Below, one piece after another: positions 42,852 to 52,306 of a stretch of 64,000 nucleotides of DNA; within the stretch, counting starts at the first letter, position 1; each line of letters begins with the position of its first letter. Where the stretch lies: contig NC_088312.1 of assembly GCF_910592395.1 (NCBI RefSeq), forward strand, positions 17,677,292-17,741,291, read 5' to 3'. The stretch comes from Lineus longissimus (Eukaryota; Nemertea; Pilidiophora; Heteronemertea; Lineidae). A model generated the notes under the pieces. The model was given only the letters and a program-made list of their open reading frames with translations, did not search any database and was not told the origin of the DNA. Made by a program: the position numbers and the translations under genes.

Positions 42852-43884
42852 TGTGGCGGCGATGCACTTCTCAGCTTAGGATCATCCATGTAAGAGACAG
42901 TCACATCCATGAACAGAAGACGAACGACGTGTCTAAAGATCCTTCTCTTTAGTTTAATAGCGTATCACCGTGTAGTTTTGTCAAGTACAGCAGATTCACA
43001 GTTACAGGTACATCTTTCGACTGACTACATCAGGTTCACGTAAAAACTGAAAATACAAAATGGGAAGGACTCCTTAGTCTTTTTAGCAAATAACCAAGAA
43101 CATCAGAGATGCCAGACAAGATATAGATGTACAATGTAAGTGTACATGAGCGTGAAGACAGGTTGTGACAACCCAGCGTCCCAGGTTGTGACAATGTCTC
43201 CACCAAAAACTTCACCCCAAAGTAAGCCAAAATTATCCCCAAAATCCCAGGACATCAGCTTAACTTGTCTAATATCTCCACAATGAATATATAAAGGCTA
43301 CAAAGTCCAGCTAGCAGGACACAAGAATTAGACAACTGGAAGACACCACCACAAGGTGCTGCCACCTGAGAACACTCAATGGTACTAAGGAGAAAGTCTT
43401 CACTCCAATATGCAAAGACAAATAACTCTGTCAGACTAGCTTTTAAATGGGCTACAAAGGGACACAATGTCCCCTCTAAAACGCTGATATGAAAAACATT
43501 GCACGTGGCCACGATTTTGATACTACAATGCCTTGACATTGGGCGTGCTAGATAGGTACATGTGTCTTAACCTTTTACAAGACGTCCGCTGTCGTTGGAC
43601 ACAGTTTTACAGCACTGATCTAATTATTTTGGGCATATTACGCCACTTTATGTTGCTATACATATTCATCTTGACATACCTCTGTTTTAGGCTACTCTTT
43701 TCTGAACAATTAGCCTTAAATTTGACTTCTTCTACATCGGCAAAAACCGCAAGGTTTTGTACCGGGAAAACACAATGGCGGAAAGCGCACGGGCTAATAT
43801 AGGTGGCGCTGACGTCAACAATAATTAAAGGCAATATGCCGCGATGTGGCTCTCCAACATTACTTAAAGGCGATATGCCGTAAC
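42852..43884 (-). repeat. BEL/Pao-2 5' LTR
   Basis: 1,033 bp copy of the LTR at 35429-36462 with one indel and few substitutions, followed on the plus strand by the TTATT target duplication. Confidence 0.95.
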
Positions 43885-44571
43885 ATTATTGTTGTAGAGG
43901 GTCTTAGCTTTGTCAACCAAATTTGATCTTAAGAATAGTTCTGTTCTGTAAAAGTTAAGTGGCTTGGCGGAGTAGTATTTTCCTTTCTTGTTGAATGCAT
44001 CTTGTTTAAAGCCGAACCATTCATTTACCACATGACCAATGTGCGAGGAGAATGTTTTGCCAGCTGGTGTATCATTTGCAACATCATGAAATATGATATC
44101 AAGTTCAAAGTATTTGTCCTCTGTAAGTTCAAGGACTAGGCAATTTTTGTCACAGTAAATTTTAACATGGTTTATTCCATTTTCTTTTATGTATGTTTGC
44201 CATTCCTCACAAAACGAACTTAAACTAAAATGTTGAGAGAGTGGAAATTCAGATTGTCTTTTTTTTATCATTGTTCTAATAGATGGGTTATCTGAAAAAT
44301 TCAAACAAAATTTATCTGGCGTCGCACCTGGTGTATGGTTAATGTCTTCAATGCACTGTTCCATTATTGTTGCATTCCGTGGTTTTTTAAGCTTAAACTC
44401 TTCGTAAAGAAACATGAATACTTTGGCACTCGCTGTCAGGATATCGCTTGCCCACCACGAGTTGTAAAGCGCTATCATTTTCAAAGTGATCGATTTTATG
44501 TTCAATGGGTCTGTTAAGTTAAGCTCAAATATGGCTTCATCACATTCATTCTCAAAAATTATGAAGTCAAT
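43885..44571 (-). pseudogene. N-terminal part of split Polinton gene, possibly jelly-roll-like; start codon lost
   Basis: The minus-strand frame is open from about 44575 to the BEL/Pao-2 junction. At the place where the neighbouring genes have ATG after TAAATAGAA there is ATT (44569-44571), so the original start seems lost. The first remaining Met in frame is at 44505, well inside the protein. The visible residues (SITLKMIALYNSWW, then HVKIYCDKNCLVLEL and GHVVNEWFGF) recall the layout of the minor capsid protein at 52289-53053 (VSVSL..., VVKFYFDE, SNELFGF). A second single-jelly-roll or spike-like protein is therefore possible, but this is a weak resemblance. The last few codons before the stop at 43864 come from the LTR. 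The C-terminal part lies at 35210-35428. Confidence 0.65.
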
Positions 44572-44632
44572 TTCTATTTAATTAATGTTATTTAATTAAA
44601 GTGATTTAATTAAGGTTAAACATTCATTAAGG

Positions 44633-47600
44633 TTAAACATTCATTAAATCACTGTAATCAATGTATTTTTCATAGTACATACCGAAAGGCAATGTAGAGA
44701 TGCCATCCTCTAAGATGAAACGCTTATCATCGAAAGGACTTAAGCTTTTCTTATCAATCTCTTCCAGATACATTTGATGCTTTTCTGACCTCAGATGACG
44801 CATTTTGTGATTAAAAGTCTTAGTGTTTTCAAGACAATCAACGTAGTCATCAAATGTAATAGACTTATTCACTACATTCTTAGCGATTCCCTTCAATTTC
44901 TTTGTTTCTGAATTTTTAGTCGAGCCTTGCTCTCCAGACATAGTCTTGGTTCTGTACGCATACATCTTACTCCTCAAGGCAATGAATTCTATCATTTCGT
45001 CTCCTCCAAGCTCATCCTTAAAGTAGCCTGGAACTTTCTTCTTGCTAGTGTCGTAAAGCGGATGATCCTTTGGGTAATTACTGAAGTCGAAGTGATCCTT
45101 TAACTCTTTGAGGTCTGCTGTTAAATCATCTGTTTTGATCTTTAAAACGAAAGAATCCGTGTCCAAATAAAGAAGTTCTAGGTTTTTCTCACCAAAGTAA
45201 GGTTGAAGTATGTTGTAGTAGAATTCATACATCAGCAGCTTGGACAACTCCAGTACTGCAGCTCCTATGTAGATTGGCTTGTTAAACTTTATTGATGTTT
45301 TCCTCATGCAAATTGCCGCGCTACTTTCGTCAAAGATGTTAATCGATGAAAACCTGGGACTTGCCATGAAGTTCTTGGCACTTTCTCCATCTGTCACCAG
45401 TTCAATTTCTACCCTGTTCCTTACGTTTTCACATGTCTTTCCATAGAAAGCATTGTTCATTAATTTGAAGTAATCTTTCTCGAAATCAGTAGTAGAAACC
45501 ATCCTCTTTTTAGTGTTGAAGTCGATGTATGATTTCAACCACTTTGATTGTTTGAAACTGATGAAATAATGGACCTTTTTTAGTATCATTCCTTGATTTA
45601 AGTAAAACTGTAAAAGTCTGTAATGCACGATGTAGTTGGTCTTGTCCTTCTGTGTGAGGACCAATTTTTCTACCCTTGACCTCTTCTCATCACCAAGTAA
45701 CTCTTTCATGTAAGGGCTTAATTCGTCGTCTATGAAAAGAGATTCTGGACAGAATGGATAGTTCTTTGACTTGAACTTGATTTCCTCTGGATAAGCCAAA
45801 TCTACTTCGAAAAGATACCCTACTTTACTGTCTTTAGGAATTGACATGATATCCTGATAAGTTATGTTTGCTTTGATCATGGTATCGTCAAACATTTGAA
45901 AACTGCCGTAAGGCTGACTTTCCATCATTGCCCAACCATAGAGATTATTTGCGTCTATGTAGAGTAGTTTGTGGTGTTCATCTGCCTTGACATGTCTCGT
46001 TCCCATCACACCTGAAATTCCACCTCTTATTGCCTTTTCAAAAGTAAGTAGGATATCGTTATCGGTAAGAAGTTCGAGATTTATGTCTGTGTGTTTCAAT
46101 CCGGCTAACCAGGTCAAGCCAGGTGCTGAATAGCAGTGACAAGGATCGATCTGGAAATTGTTTAAATTAACGTCCCTGAATTTCTCGAATAAATCAGCTA
46201 ACAAAAGAACATCTGTTTTGAGGTACAGGTCGATGAACTCTCCATGATTTCTGATCTTGAAATGATCCCATATGTTTTTGGATTTTAGGTAAACTGAATC
46301 ATCCGCCATTTCATTCTTCAATTCATCAAAGAACATAGACTTCTCTAAGTGAGTAACATTGTAACTTTCATGTGACGTGTAAAATGAATAAGGCACTGAT
46401 CCTTTCTTCCTCAATAGTTTAAAATCGTCAGGATTTGGGTAAGACTGTCTTGTTATCTTAAAGTCACCATCTTCCATAGATTTGGTGATGTTGTCCAATC
46501 CAGACTGTAAGAATCTGTAAGAGTCTAAAAATTTAAAACAACCTAAGTCAAATGAGTTCTCTCTAAACTCTGTCCGATTTGTATTACCGTTGACTTTTGT
46601 GCTTATCGCTTCGAAATCAGCATAGATTATAAAGGGAACTCTGTTCTTGAATGAGTGCTTTTCAAACTTAAGTTGTGACCATTTACTATTCGGTTTAGGA
46701 AGACTAATCTTACAGTAATCGTGTTTTCCACATATTAATTTATGTCTTTCTAGTGTAGATTTCTTGTAAAAGTAATTCATGCACCTCCTACAAATGAATA
46801 CACTATTCCTGTCAGTCTTGAAGAATAGATTTATGTCTCTTATGTACATGAAATGATCCTTGAAATACAACAGATCGAGAACATCATCATCATCGTGGTT
46901 CTTAGAGAGGTAGAGTGGTTCCAGCTTTGCGGCATAAATTCGTTCTCTAACTTGAACACATTAATCTTGATACCATTGTCTTGTTCGATCTTAGGGATAT
47001 CCTTTTGAACGCACACAGGAAATGATTTGATCTTTATCGAGCTTTCCTCGTTTTGAAAGTCCATGTTGGGATAGATTTCAGTGTCGTTTCTGTCGTTTTT
47101 GTATTTGGCAGCCAAAAGACTCCATAGAAAACATTTCTCATCATTTGATTTCACATTAATGACAGCTTTAGTTCGGAATGGTAAACTAGTGTAGTGACCG
47201 CCTTTACATTTCTTGTAGGAACATATCGTGAGATCGCACGCCTTGATTTCATTTAAACTCAGGCCACTTCCTTCGAAGTATCGTTCCTCAATCGCGGCCT
47301 TTATGTAGTTCAATTGACTGTTTAGGGCATTAATTGCCTGGTTTCTTGAAATTATGCTTTCCATTGGAGATTGAATAGGATAGATAACCTTTTCGCCAGA
47401 TCTGTCAAATTCAGCTTTAACTGAAATACTTATTTTATGATGGTAATCAGTTAGCTTGAAGAGAATTTCTTCCAGTTTACCTATGTACTCGAAAACGTGT
47501 TTTGCCGGTTTGCTAATTTTCAGACGAATGGTAACAACTGGTTTACCAAATTCTTTTACCACTTCGATATCCTTCACATTCTTTATGCTCTCCAATTCCT

Positions 47601-47829
47601 TAGCCTCGAATTCAAGTTTCTTGGTATCTTGTAGTAGAATAGGGTTAGGTAAACTCAGTGAACGAGAACTCGAGTCTGACTGGCTTGATAACTCCATTTG
47701 ATTGTCTTTCATTCTTTGATTGTCTTTTATTCTTTGATGACCTTTGGTTTTCCTATGTGTTGAAAGATTGCTGTATGATATCTCCTTGTTACATGTTGAA
47801 CAATGTATTTTCTCATTTTTATCAACCAT
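44633..47829 (-). pseudogene. Polinton protein-primed DNA polymerase B, frameshifted and lacking the Exo II region
   Basis: Two overlapping frames make one gene. The N-terminal frame (46840-47829, 329 codons) has a C2H2 finger (CSTCNKEISYSNLSTH) and the Polinton pre-polymerase segment (NDEKCFLWSLLAAKY). A frameshift at about 46910-46935 leads into the second frame (44633-46870, 745 codons). This has a C-x2-C...H...C zinc site, Exo I (YADFE), Exo III (YLKTDVLLLADL), Pol A (DANNLYGWAM), Pol B (KLMNNAFYGKTCEN) and Pol C (YLDTDSF). The Exo II block, usually a HNLxGYDSH motif with a preceding zinc/HNH-like insert, is missing between Exo I and a FLDSYRFL segment, so the copy has an in-frame deletion. 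The enzyme replicates the element using a terminal protein primer. It would lack proofreading even if the frame were whole. Start context TAAATAGAAATG. Confidence 0.92.
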
Positions 47830-48037
47830 TTCTATTTAGGATAACAAAAATTATTAAATTACATTTTCAGACATTTTCAGACATTTTCAACATACATCGG
47901 GGGTGCTGATGGCAATAATGATGATCCTGGTAATTGTGGTACCAGTAATGGTGACACTAGTAAATCAGTGGTTGGTAATGGTACCGATAATGGTTGAGGA
48001 TAATAGTGATAATGGTGGTTAATCATTGGTGACACCA
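47830..48037. other. Intergenic spacer with simple repeats and a copy of the element tip
   Basis: The spacer contains three copies of acattttcag (47865-47890) and irregular ggtaatggt/gataatggt units (47930-48020). At 47938-47949 it has ggtaccagtaat, identical to the target duplication plus the first six bases of the Polinton tip. No coding frame. Confidence 0.5.
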
Positions 48038-48715
48038 TTACTGTGACTTCAGTTTCGCTATCATCTCTGTTTGCGCCTGTTTTTTTCCTTCTTCTAAAAA
48101 AGTCTTCTTTAAAGATTCCACATCAACAGCTGAACTTGCCTCCCTCTGTTTTTTTCTGATGGCATTTTTCATGGCAATGTATTTTTCCTTTTCTTTGAGA
48201 ATCAATGTAAACTCATCTGTTGAAATGTGTGAATCACTCATGGCCTTACTTACCAGATCATTGATGGAGTTAAGTTTTGAAATCGCCAACATTCCAATCT
48301 TCTCATGTTTTTCAATTTTCTTCAGGATATCTTTTTTCTTCCAACTTAGGGCTGAGGAGATAATGGCGCTCCCAATGGTCACTCCACCAAGTGCAAAACC
48401 TATTGGTGCTGTGATGACACCAGCCAGTGCAGACACACCAACTGAGCCAGCCGCAACGCTTACAAAATTAAGACTATGACTAATGCCAGTAATTACGCTA
48501 AATGCTTTTTTGTACTTTGAAAATATCTTTCTTCTAAATTCAATCTCGCTTTCTAAGAAACTCTTAACCTCACATATTTGTTGTAGTCTGAAAGCCTGAG
48601 GGTTACTTTCTGTATGCTTTTCAGACATTTCAGAGTTTAAATGAATTTCATTGTTTAATTGACTTTCAGAGTTTAAATTACTTAAATCTGGATAAACCTT
48701 CTTGTCCCCATCCAT
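48038..48715 (-). CDS. Polinton membrane protein with glycine-rich hydrophobic hairpin
   Basis: The 225-residue protein has a charged N-terminus, then a long hydrophobic Gly/Ala/Val-rich region at about residues 75-125 (SVGVSALAGVITAPIGFALG, then IGSAIISSAL) able to form one or two membrane segments. A charged, probably coiled-coil C-terminal half (KKKDILKKIEKHEK, LKEKEKYIAMKNAIRKKQRE) follows. Similar proteins occur in many Polintons without known function; a role in particle entry or the inner membrane is speculation. The frame is intact, with start context TTAAATGG and the next gene's stop 4 bp upstream. Confidence 0.65.
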   Translation of the reverse strand: MDGDKKVYPDLSNLNSESQLNNEIHLNSEMSEKHTESNPQAFRLQQICEVKSFLESEIEFRRKIFSKYKKAFSVITGISHSLNFVSVAAGSVGVSALAGVITAPIGFALGGVTIGSAIISSALSWKKKDILKKIEKHEKIGMLAISKLNSINDLVSKAMSDSHISTDEFTLILKEKEKYIAMKNAIRKKQREASSAVDVESLKKTFLEEGKKQAQTEMIAKLKSQ

Positions 48716-48719
48716 TTAA

Positions 48720-49025
48720 TTAGTGGGAATAACTGGAATCAGTTGTTCTGACATTTCTAGTGTTTAGTGTTGATCTTGCAGACACTACAGGTTTTTGAAG
48801 TACATTAAATTTTAAAGATTTTTCGACCACAACAGGGTTTAAAGGTTTTTCAGGCCCAGCAGGTTTTTCAGGCCCAGCAGGTTTTTCGACCACAACAGGT
48901 TTTAAAGGGGTTTCGGGCTCAGGCTCCAACTTTGACTCTACTTCTGCCTCTAATTCTCTATGAAATCTTTCTAATCTTTCTTTCCAATTACGTGGTCGTT
49001 TAGTGTAACCCCAAGTTCTATTCAT
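48720..49025 (-). CDS. Small Pro-rich repeat protein, unknown
   Basis: The 101-residue protein has a basic N-terminus (GYTKRPRNWKERLERF), an acidic stretch and a Pro/Lys/Val tandem region where EKPAGP occurs twice and PVVVEK twice. No known domain. It lies between the membrane protein and the HNH protein in the same orientation with spacings of 4 and 26 bp. The start context is ATAAATG. Gene status is supported by position and start motif rather than by homology. Confidence 0.5.
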   Translation of the reverse strand: MNRTWGYTKRPRNWKERLERFHRELEAEVESKLEPEPETPLKPVVVEKPAGPEKPAGPEKPLNPVVVEKSLKFNVLQKPVVSARSTLNTRNVRTTDSSYSH

Positions 49026-49051
49026 TTATTCAGATGAAAATGTCTGAAAAA

Positions 49052-49891
49052 TTAATTAAGTAGAAGCATATCGTTAAACTCTGGGTAACCCCCAAAATAC
49101 TTGTTTGTTATCATTTTCCACTCGTTTATCACGTTTTCGTCTCGATAGTAAAACCAGTTTTCATTATGCTTATTGACCATAAAGTTAATTGAGCGGTCCA
49201 ATTGCTCTTTGAAAATACTCCAGGCGACTGTGGAACTCTTCTGCCTGTTTTGTGTTTTAGACATTGGTCGAATGTCAAACCAAGAGTAACACAGTTCTGA
49301 ATGATCTTTGAATTCCTTGATTGGTAAAACATGATCCAACTCCTCATCTAGTATTTGTGATAGACCCCTTTGGTAGTCTAACCAATCCCTGAAGAAATCA
49401 TTGGAACAACCTAGACGTAATTCCGAGTTACCAGTACACTCTACTTTAGTTACATCTTCTTTAGGTACATCTACTTTAGATACATCTACTTTAGATACAT
49501 CTTCTTTGGCTATTCTGTTTAGATCAACTCTGACTTTATGACTGTCTCTATTACCATTTTTATCAAGATAACCTTTGTAGTATGAATTAAAACAAGCTCT
49601 ACATTCGCGTCTTTTTCCTTCTTTACCGAATTCACCATCACTTAGTAATTTCACTTCTCCACATTTACCACATTTCTTGGTTAACGTGGAACCACATAAT
49701 TTACAATAATCCAGTAAATTGCCTCTTCTGTTCTTATCAAATTCACTTTCAGGTTTTGTTGCATTGCACTTAACACATTTAAATGTAGGCCCTGAAACTA
49801 CTGGTTGATCCCGATTAACAGGATACCGATTAACAGGATACTGGTAAACAGGATACTGATTAACAGGATACTGAAACATTGACCGTACCAT
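49052..49891 (-). CDS. Zinc-ribbon HNH endonuclease-like protein in the Polinton
   Basis: The 279-residue protein begins with four or five copies of a YPVN(Q/R) unit. Two cysteine-pair ribbons follow (CVKCNATK...CKLCG and CGKCGEVK...CRACFN), then a KVDVSKVDV repeat. An HNH-like core comes next: LDHVLPIKEF (Asp-His), CYSWFDIRPMSKTQNRQKS, where RPM and the Asn after it match the second and third HNH positions. HNH enzymes cut DNA using one metal ion. Such proteins in viruses and mobile DNA are often homing or genome-processing nucleases. It sits between the integrase and the Pro-rich gene, in the same direction. Unlike most neighbours it does not start with TAAATG. A recent acquisition would fit but is not shown. 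Confidence 0.65.
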   Translation of the reverse strand: MVRSMFQYPVNQYPVYQYPVNRYPVNRDQPVVSGPTFKCVKCNATKPESEFDKNRRGNLLDYCKLCGSTLTKKCGKCGEVKLLSDGEFGKEGKRRECRACFNSYYKGYLDKNGNRDSHKVRVDLNRIAKEDVSKVDVSKVDVPKEDVTKVECTGNSELRLGCSNDFFRDWLDYQRGLSQILDEELDHVLPIKEFKDHSELCYSWFDIRPMSKTQNRQKSSTVAWSIFKEQLDRSINFMVNKHNENWFYYRDENVINEWKMITNKYFGGYPEFNDMLLLN

Positions 49892-49963
49892 AGTTATCGT
49901 TAAATATCTGTCCTTCCATTTGACTCTCCATTTAAAGGATAAAAAGTTTTTAAATTATGTTTT

Positions 49964-51129
49964 TTAGGCTTTTAGGCTTTTTATGTCTGAAATTGGTAAC
50001 CATTCATTGAATTTATCACTGTTACCTTTCCATTTCACTAATCCGTATTTTTTACCTTTAGTGGTCTTGTACCTCATTATCTTCTCGATCTTGTATTCTA
50101 TTTGTTCAGGATTAGGAACATAACTTAATTCCTCCTCATAGAAATATCCTTGAATTTCTTCCTTTTGATAATCTTCAAGTTTGTAGACAATAGGATGAGT
50201 GAATACTATCTGTCTTATTTGAAAGACTTCTTCAGTGAAATTGGGTAAGTAGCCTTTGTCGAAAATAGTCTTGTACTTTGAAATTCTGACACTATCGCCA
50301 AACTTGTACTTCGGGTCACCAAATGTTTCTTTGAGGTGAATGCCGTAAAGGTTGTACCAGACAGTTCCTTCATTCTCCCTCTTTCTGGCGTCAATTGGTT
50401 TCATCCCTATTGATGAGTGAAATGAGTTGTTGTACCCGCTCACCAATTCATCTAGTACATCTACCCACTTGTCAGTTTCCTTTGCGGTGAAGTACTTCCA
50501 CATTTTATCCTTTAAAGTTCTGTTGAATCTTTCCACAACTGCTGCCTTCTTACTTGCAAATGTAGAGAACCACTCTATGTTGTTTTCTCTCAAGAGTTTT
50601 TTGAAGTGTTGGTTGTAGAACTCATTGCCTTCATCAAATTGGATTTTCTCTGGTATCGCCACAACTGGTTTAGCTTCCTCAAAGATCACTTTAAATGCAT
50701 CTCTGATTTCTTCTCCTCTCTTGCTCTTAACGGCCATAGCCCAAGCATAGCGACTGAATAAGTCAATTACTGTCAAAATGAATCTGTTGCCTTTATTCTG
50801 TTTCTCAAATTTTTGCATGTCCACAAGATCTGCTTGCCATTGTTGATCGATGTAAGATACCATTGTCTTTCGGAACGTAAATTTCTTAATGGCCGGTTTG
50901 TGTAGTTGGTGAGTTGGTAGTGTGTCTAGAAATTCTTTTACTTCCTTGTACCTGACCAATTTGTTACCAGTTTTACTAGTTTTACTAGTTTTACTAGCAA
51001 CACTATCTTCCCTTATTTGTTTCCAGTTCTGACTTAATGACTGTAAGCCACAGGACTTTCAGGATTGTAGTACAAATCTCTCAGATACTGTTCGATTTTG
51101 TCTGGGTCTTTTAGTTCTGTTTTACTCAT
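49964..51129 (-). pseudogene. Polinton integrase with C-terminal chromodomain, one frameshift near the N-terminus
   Basis: The main frame (49964-50959, 331 codons) contains the rve core: Asp in WQADLVDM, Asp in IQFDEGNEF and Glu in AAVVERFNRTLKDK. The C-terminal chromodomain has YKIEKIMRYK, YGLVKWKG and NEWLPISDI, which would target modified chromatin. The start codon is at 51127-51129; about 31 codons later a one-base shift creates a TAA (51034-51036), and the correct reading continues in the other frame into the main segment. The shifted stretch includes a short SKT repeat. The enzyme inserts the element and generates the 6-bp duplications. Its start codon forms a palindrome with the start of the divergent ATPase gene. 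Confidence 0.92.
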
Positions 51130-51133
51130 TTAA

Positions 51134-51745
51134 ATGAAGGCAAAAGACATACTAGTTTTCGGCCCACACAACATGTTGATTTCGGGAGTCACCAATTGCG
51201 GTAAGACTCATTTTGCTCTTGACCTCTTAGAGAAGGAATATCGTCATAAGTTCCAGAACATAGTCATTTTCTGTCCCACTTACTTCAGAAATAAGACGTA
51301 CAATCGGAGATGGATTTACGAAGACAAGAATGTTTTCATTGTCAATCCAATTGCTGTAGCCAATAATTTAGACCCTGTGCTTCAATTTGCCACCATGGCC
51401 TTCGAAGGATCACAGACATTATTCATCATTGACGACTGTGCTAATTTGAGAGACACAAAGAAGGTGTCTGAGTTATGTAATCTTGCCTTTTCCGGTAGGC
51501 ACTACAATCTGACTGTTTGGTTACTCGTTCAGAAGTACAACTCTGTTGTTAAGGACTTCAGAGAGAACATAAGGGTTTTAGTCCTGTTTTTCAACAAGGA
51601 TGAATCGGCAATGAAAGATGCCTTAGAAGAAAATAGTGTTATCCCTAAAGACCAGAGGCAAAAATACATAGATGCCCTTAAAAAGACGAAAGGATCTAAA
51701 TTAATCATAAGACTAGAGCACCCGTATGGTTTTATTCACGTTTAG
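51134..51745 (+). CDS. Polinton packaging ATPase (A32/FtsK-HerA type)
   Basis: The 203-residue protein has Walker A ISGVTNCGKTHF (about residues 17-28), Walker B TLFIIDDCA (about 95-103), and a segment with Gln in WLLVQKYNS matching sensor positions in A32-like genome-packaging ATPases. In the family it pumps DNA into the capsid. It is the only plus-strand gene in the right part of the element and is intact. Its ATG is four bases from the integrase ATG on the other strand, in CATTTAAATG. Length agrees with other Polinton ATPases. Confidence 0.95.
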   Translation: MKAKDILVFGPHNMLISGVTNCGKTHFALDLLEKEYRHKFQNIVIFCPTYFRNKTYNRRWIYEDKNVFIVNPIAVANNLDPVLQFATMAFEGSQTLFIIDDCANLRDTKKVSELCNLAFSGRHYNLTVWLLVQKYNSVVKDFRENIRVLVLFFNKDESAMKDALEENSVIPKDQRQKYIDALKKTKGSKLIIRLEHPYGFIHV

Positions 51746-51792
51746 TCTTTCTTTTTCCTTAGTCTTTCTTCTTCCTTAGTCTTTCTTCTTCC
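51746..51792 (+). repeat. 18-bp tandem repeat between ATPase and convergent gene
   Basis: The unit cttagtctttcttcttc occurs about 2.5 times, separating the ATPase stop from the convergent gene's stop at 51793. It may simply be slippage in a spacer. Confidence 0.7.
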
Positions 51793-52230
51793 TTAGTCTA
51801 TTTTCTTCTTTCCAACAAAATAGTAAATCCCAAAACCCAAGACGCTCAATCCTAAAATGATCCAAAGGTATTCGTAATTCTTCATTTCATCGCTGGGCTT
51901 GTAGTAGTCGCTCAATTGTGGTTGTCTAGGAATGGTAATTCCATTATGTGGGTTTAAACTGTTGTACAATGAAAGTGAGGCGTCGGCATTTTTGAAGTCA
52001 ATTGCCGCTTCATGTTCTCTCTTTAATTCAAGGTTAACGAAGTCAATGGTACTTTTCCTATGCTCATCCCATTCTGTGGTTGCTCTTTGCAATTGCTCTT
52101 GAGCTAAATTATGTCTCTTCATTTCAGTCTCGTAGCCATTCTTGTCTAGTGCTTTAAAAAGGTATCCAGAACCGGTGAAGGCTAAACCATTCACCAGCGC
52201 AGAACCAATCATCATAGCTAAGCCTGCCAT
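51793..52230 (-). CDS. Polinton conserved two-membrane-segment protein
   Basis: The 145-residue protein has an N-terminal hydrophobic segment (MAGLAMMIGSALVNGLAF), a central charged helix (MKRHNLAQEQLQRATTEWDEH), a FYKPSD-like linker and a C-terminal membrane segment (YLWIILGLSVLGFGIYYFV) with a Lys tail. This layout, including an EMKRHNLA motif, is common in animal Polintons and is thought to belong to a virion-associated membrane or penton-region protein; the role is unproven. Start context CTAAATGG. The frame is intact. Confidence 0.75.
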   Translation of the reverse strand: MAGLAMMIGSALVNGLAFTGSGYLFKALDKNGYETEMKRHNLAQEQLQRATTEWDEHRKSTIDFVNLELKREHEAAIDFKNADASLSLYNSLNPHNGITIPRQPQLSDYYKPSDEMKNYEYLWIILGLSVLGFGIYYFVGKKKID

Positions 52231-52255
52231 TTAGTTTAGTGTGATTTTAGCCAAA

Positions 52256-52306
52256 ATGAGTAAAAAATCAGGCGCAGTGAGTAAAAAATCAGGCGCAGTG
52301 AGTAAA
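52256..52306. repeat. 22-bp tandem repeat
   Basis: The unit gagtaaaaaatcaggcgcagt occurs twice with a third partial copy, in the spacer before the minor capsid gene's stop codon. Confidence 0.8.

Larger units (their letters stand above)
35429..43884 (-). mobile_element. BEL/Pao-2, complete LTR retrotransposon (8,456 bp) nested in the Polinton
   Basis: Direct repeats of 1,034 and 1,033 bp bound the element and TTATT flanks it on both sides (35424-35428 and 43885-43889). The minus strand encodes gag, protease, reverse transcriptase, RNase H and integrase in BEL/Pao order. Its LTRs are nearly five times longer than those of BEL/Pao-1 and unrelated to them, so it is a different family. LTR-LTR differences are few, consistent with an insertion younger than the Polinton host. 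Confidence 0.95.
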
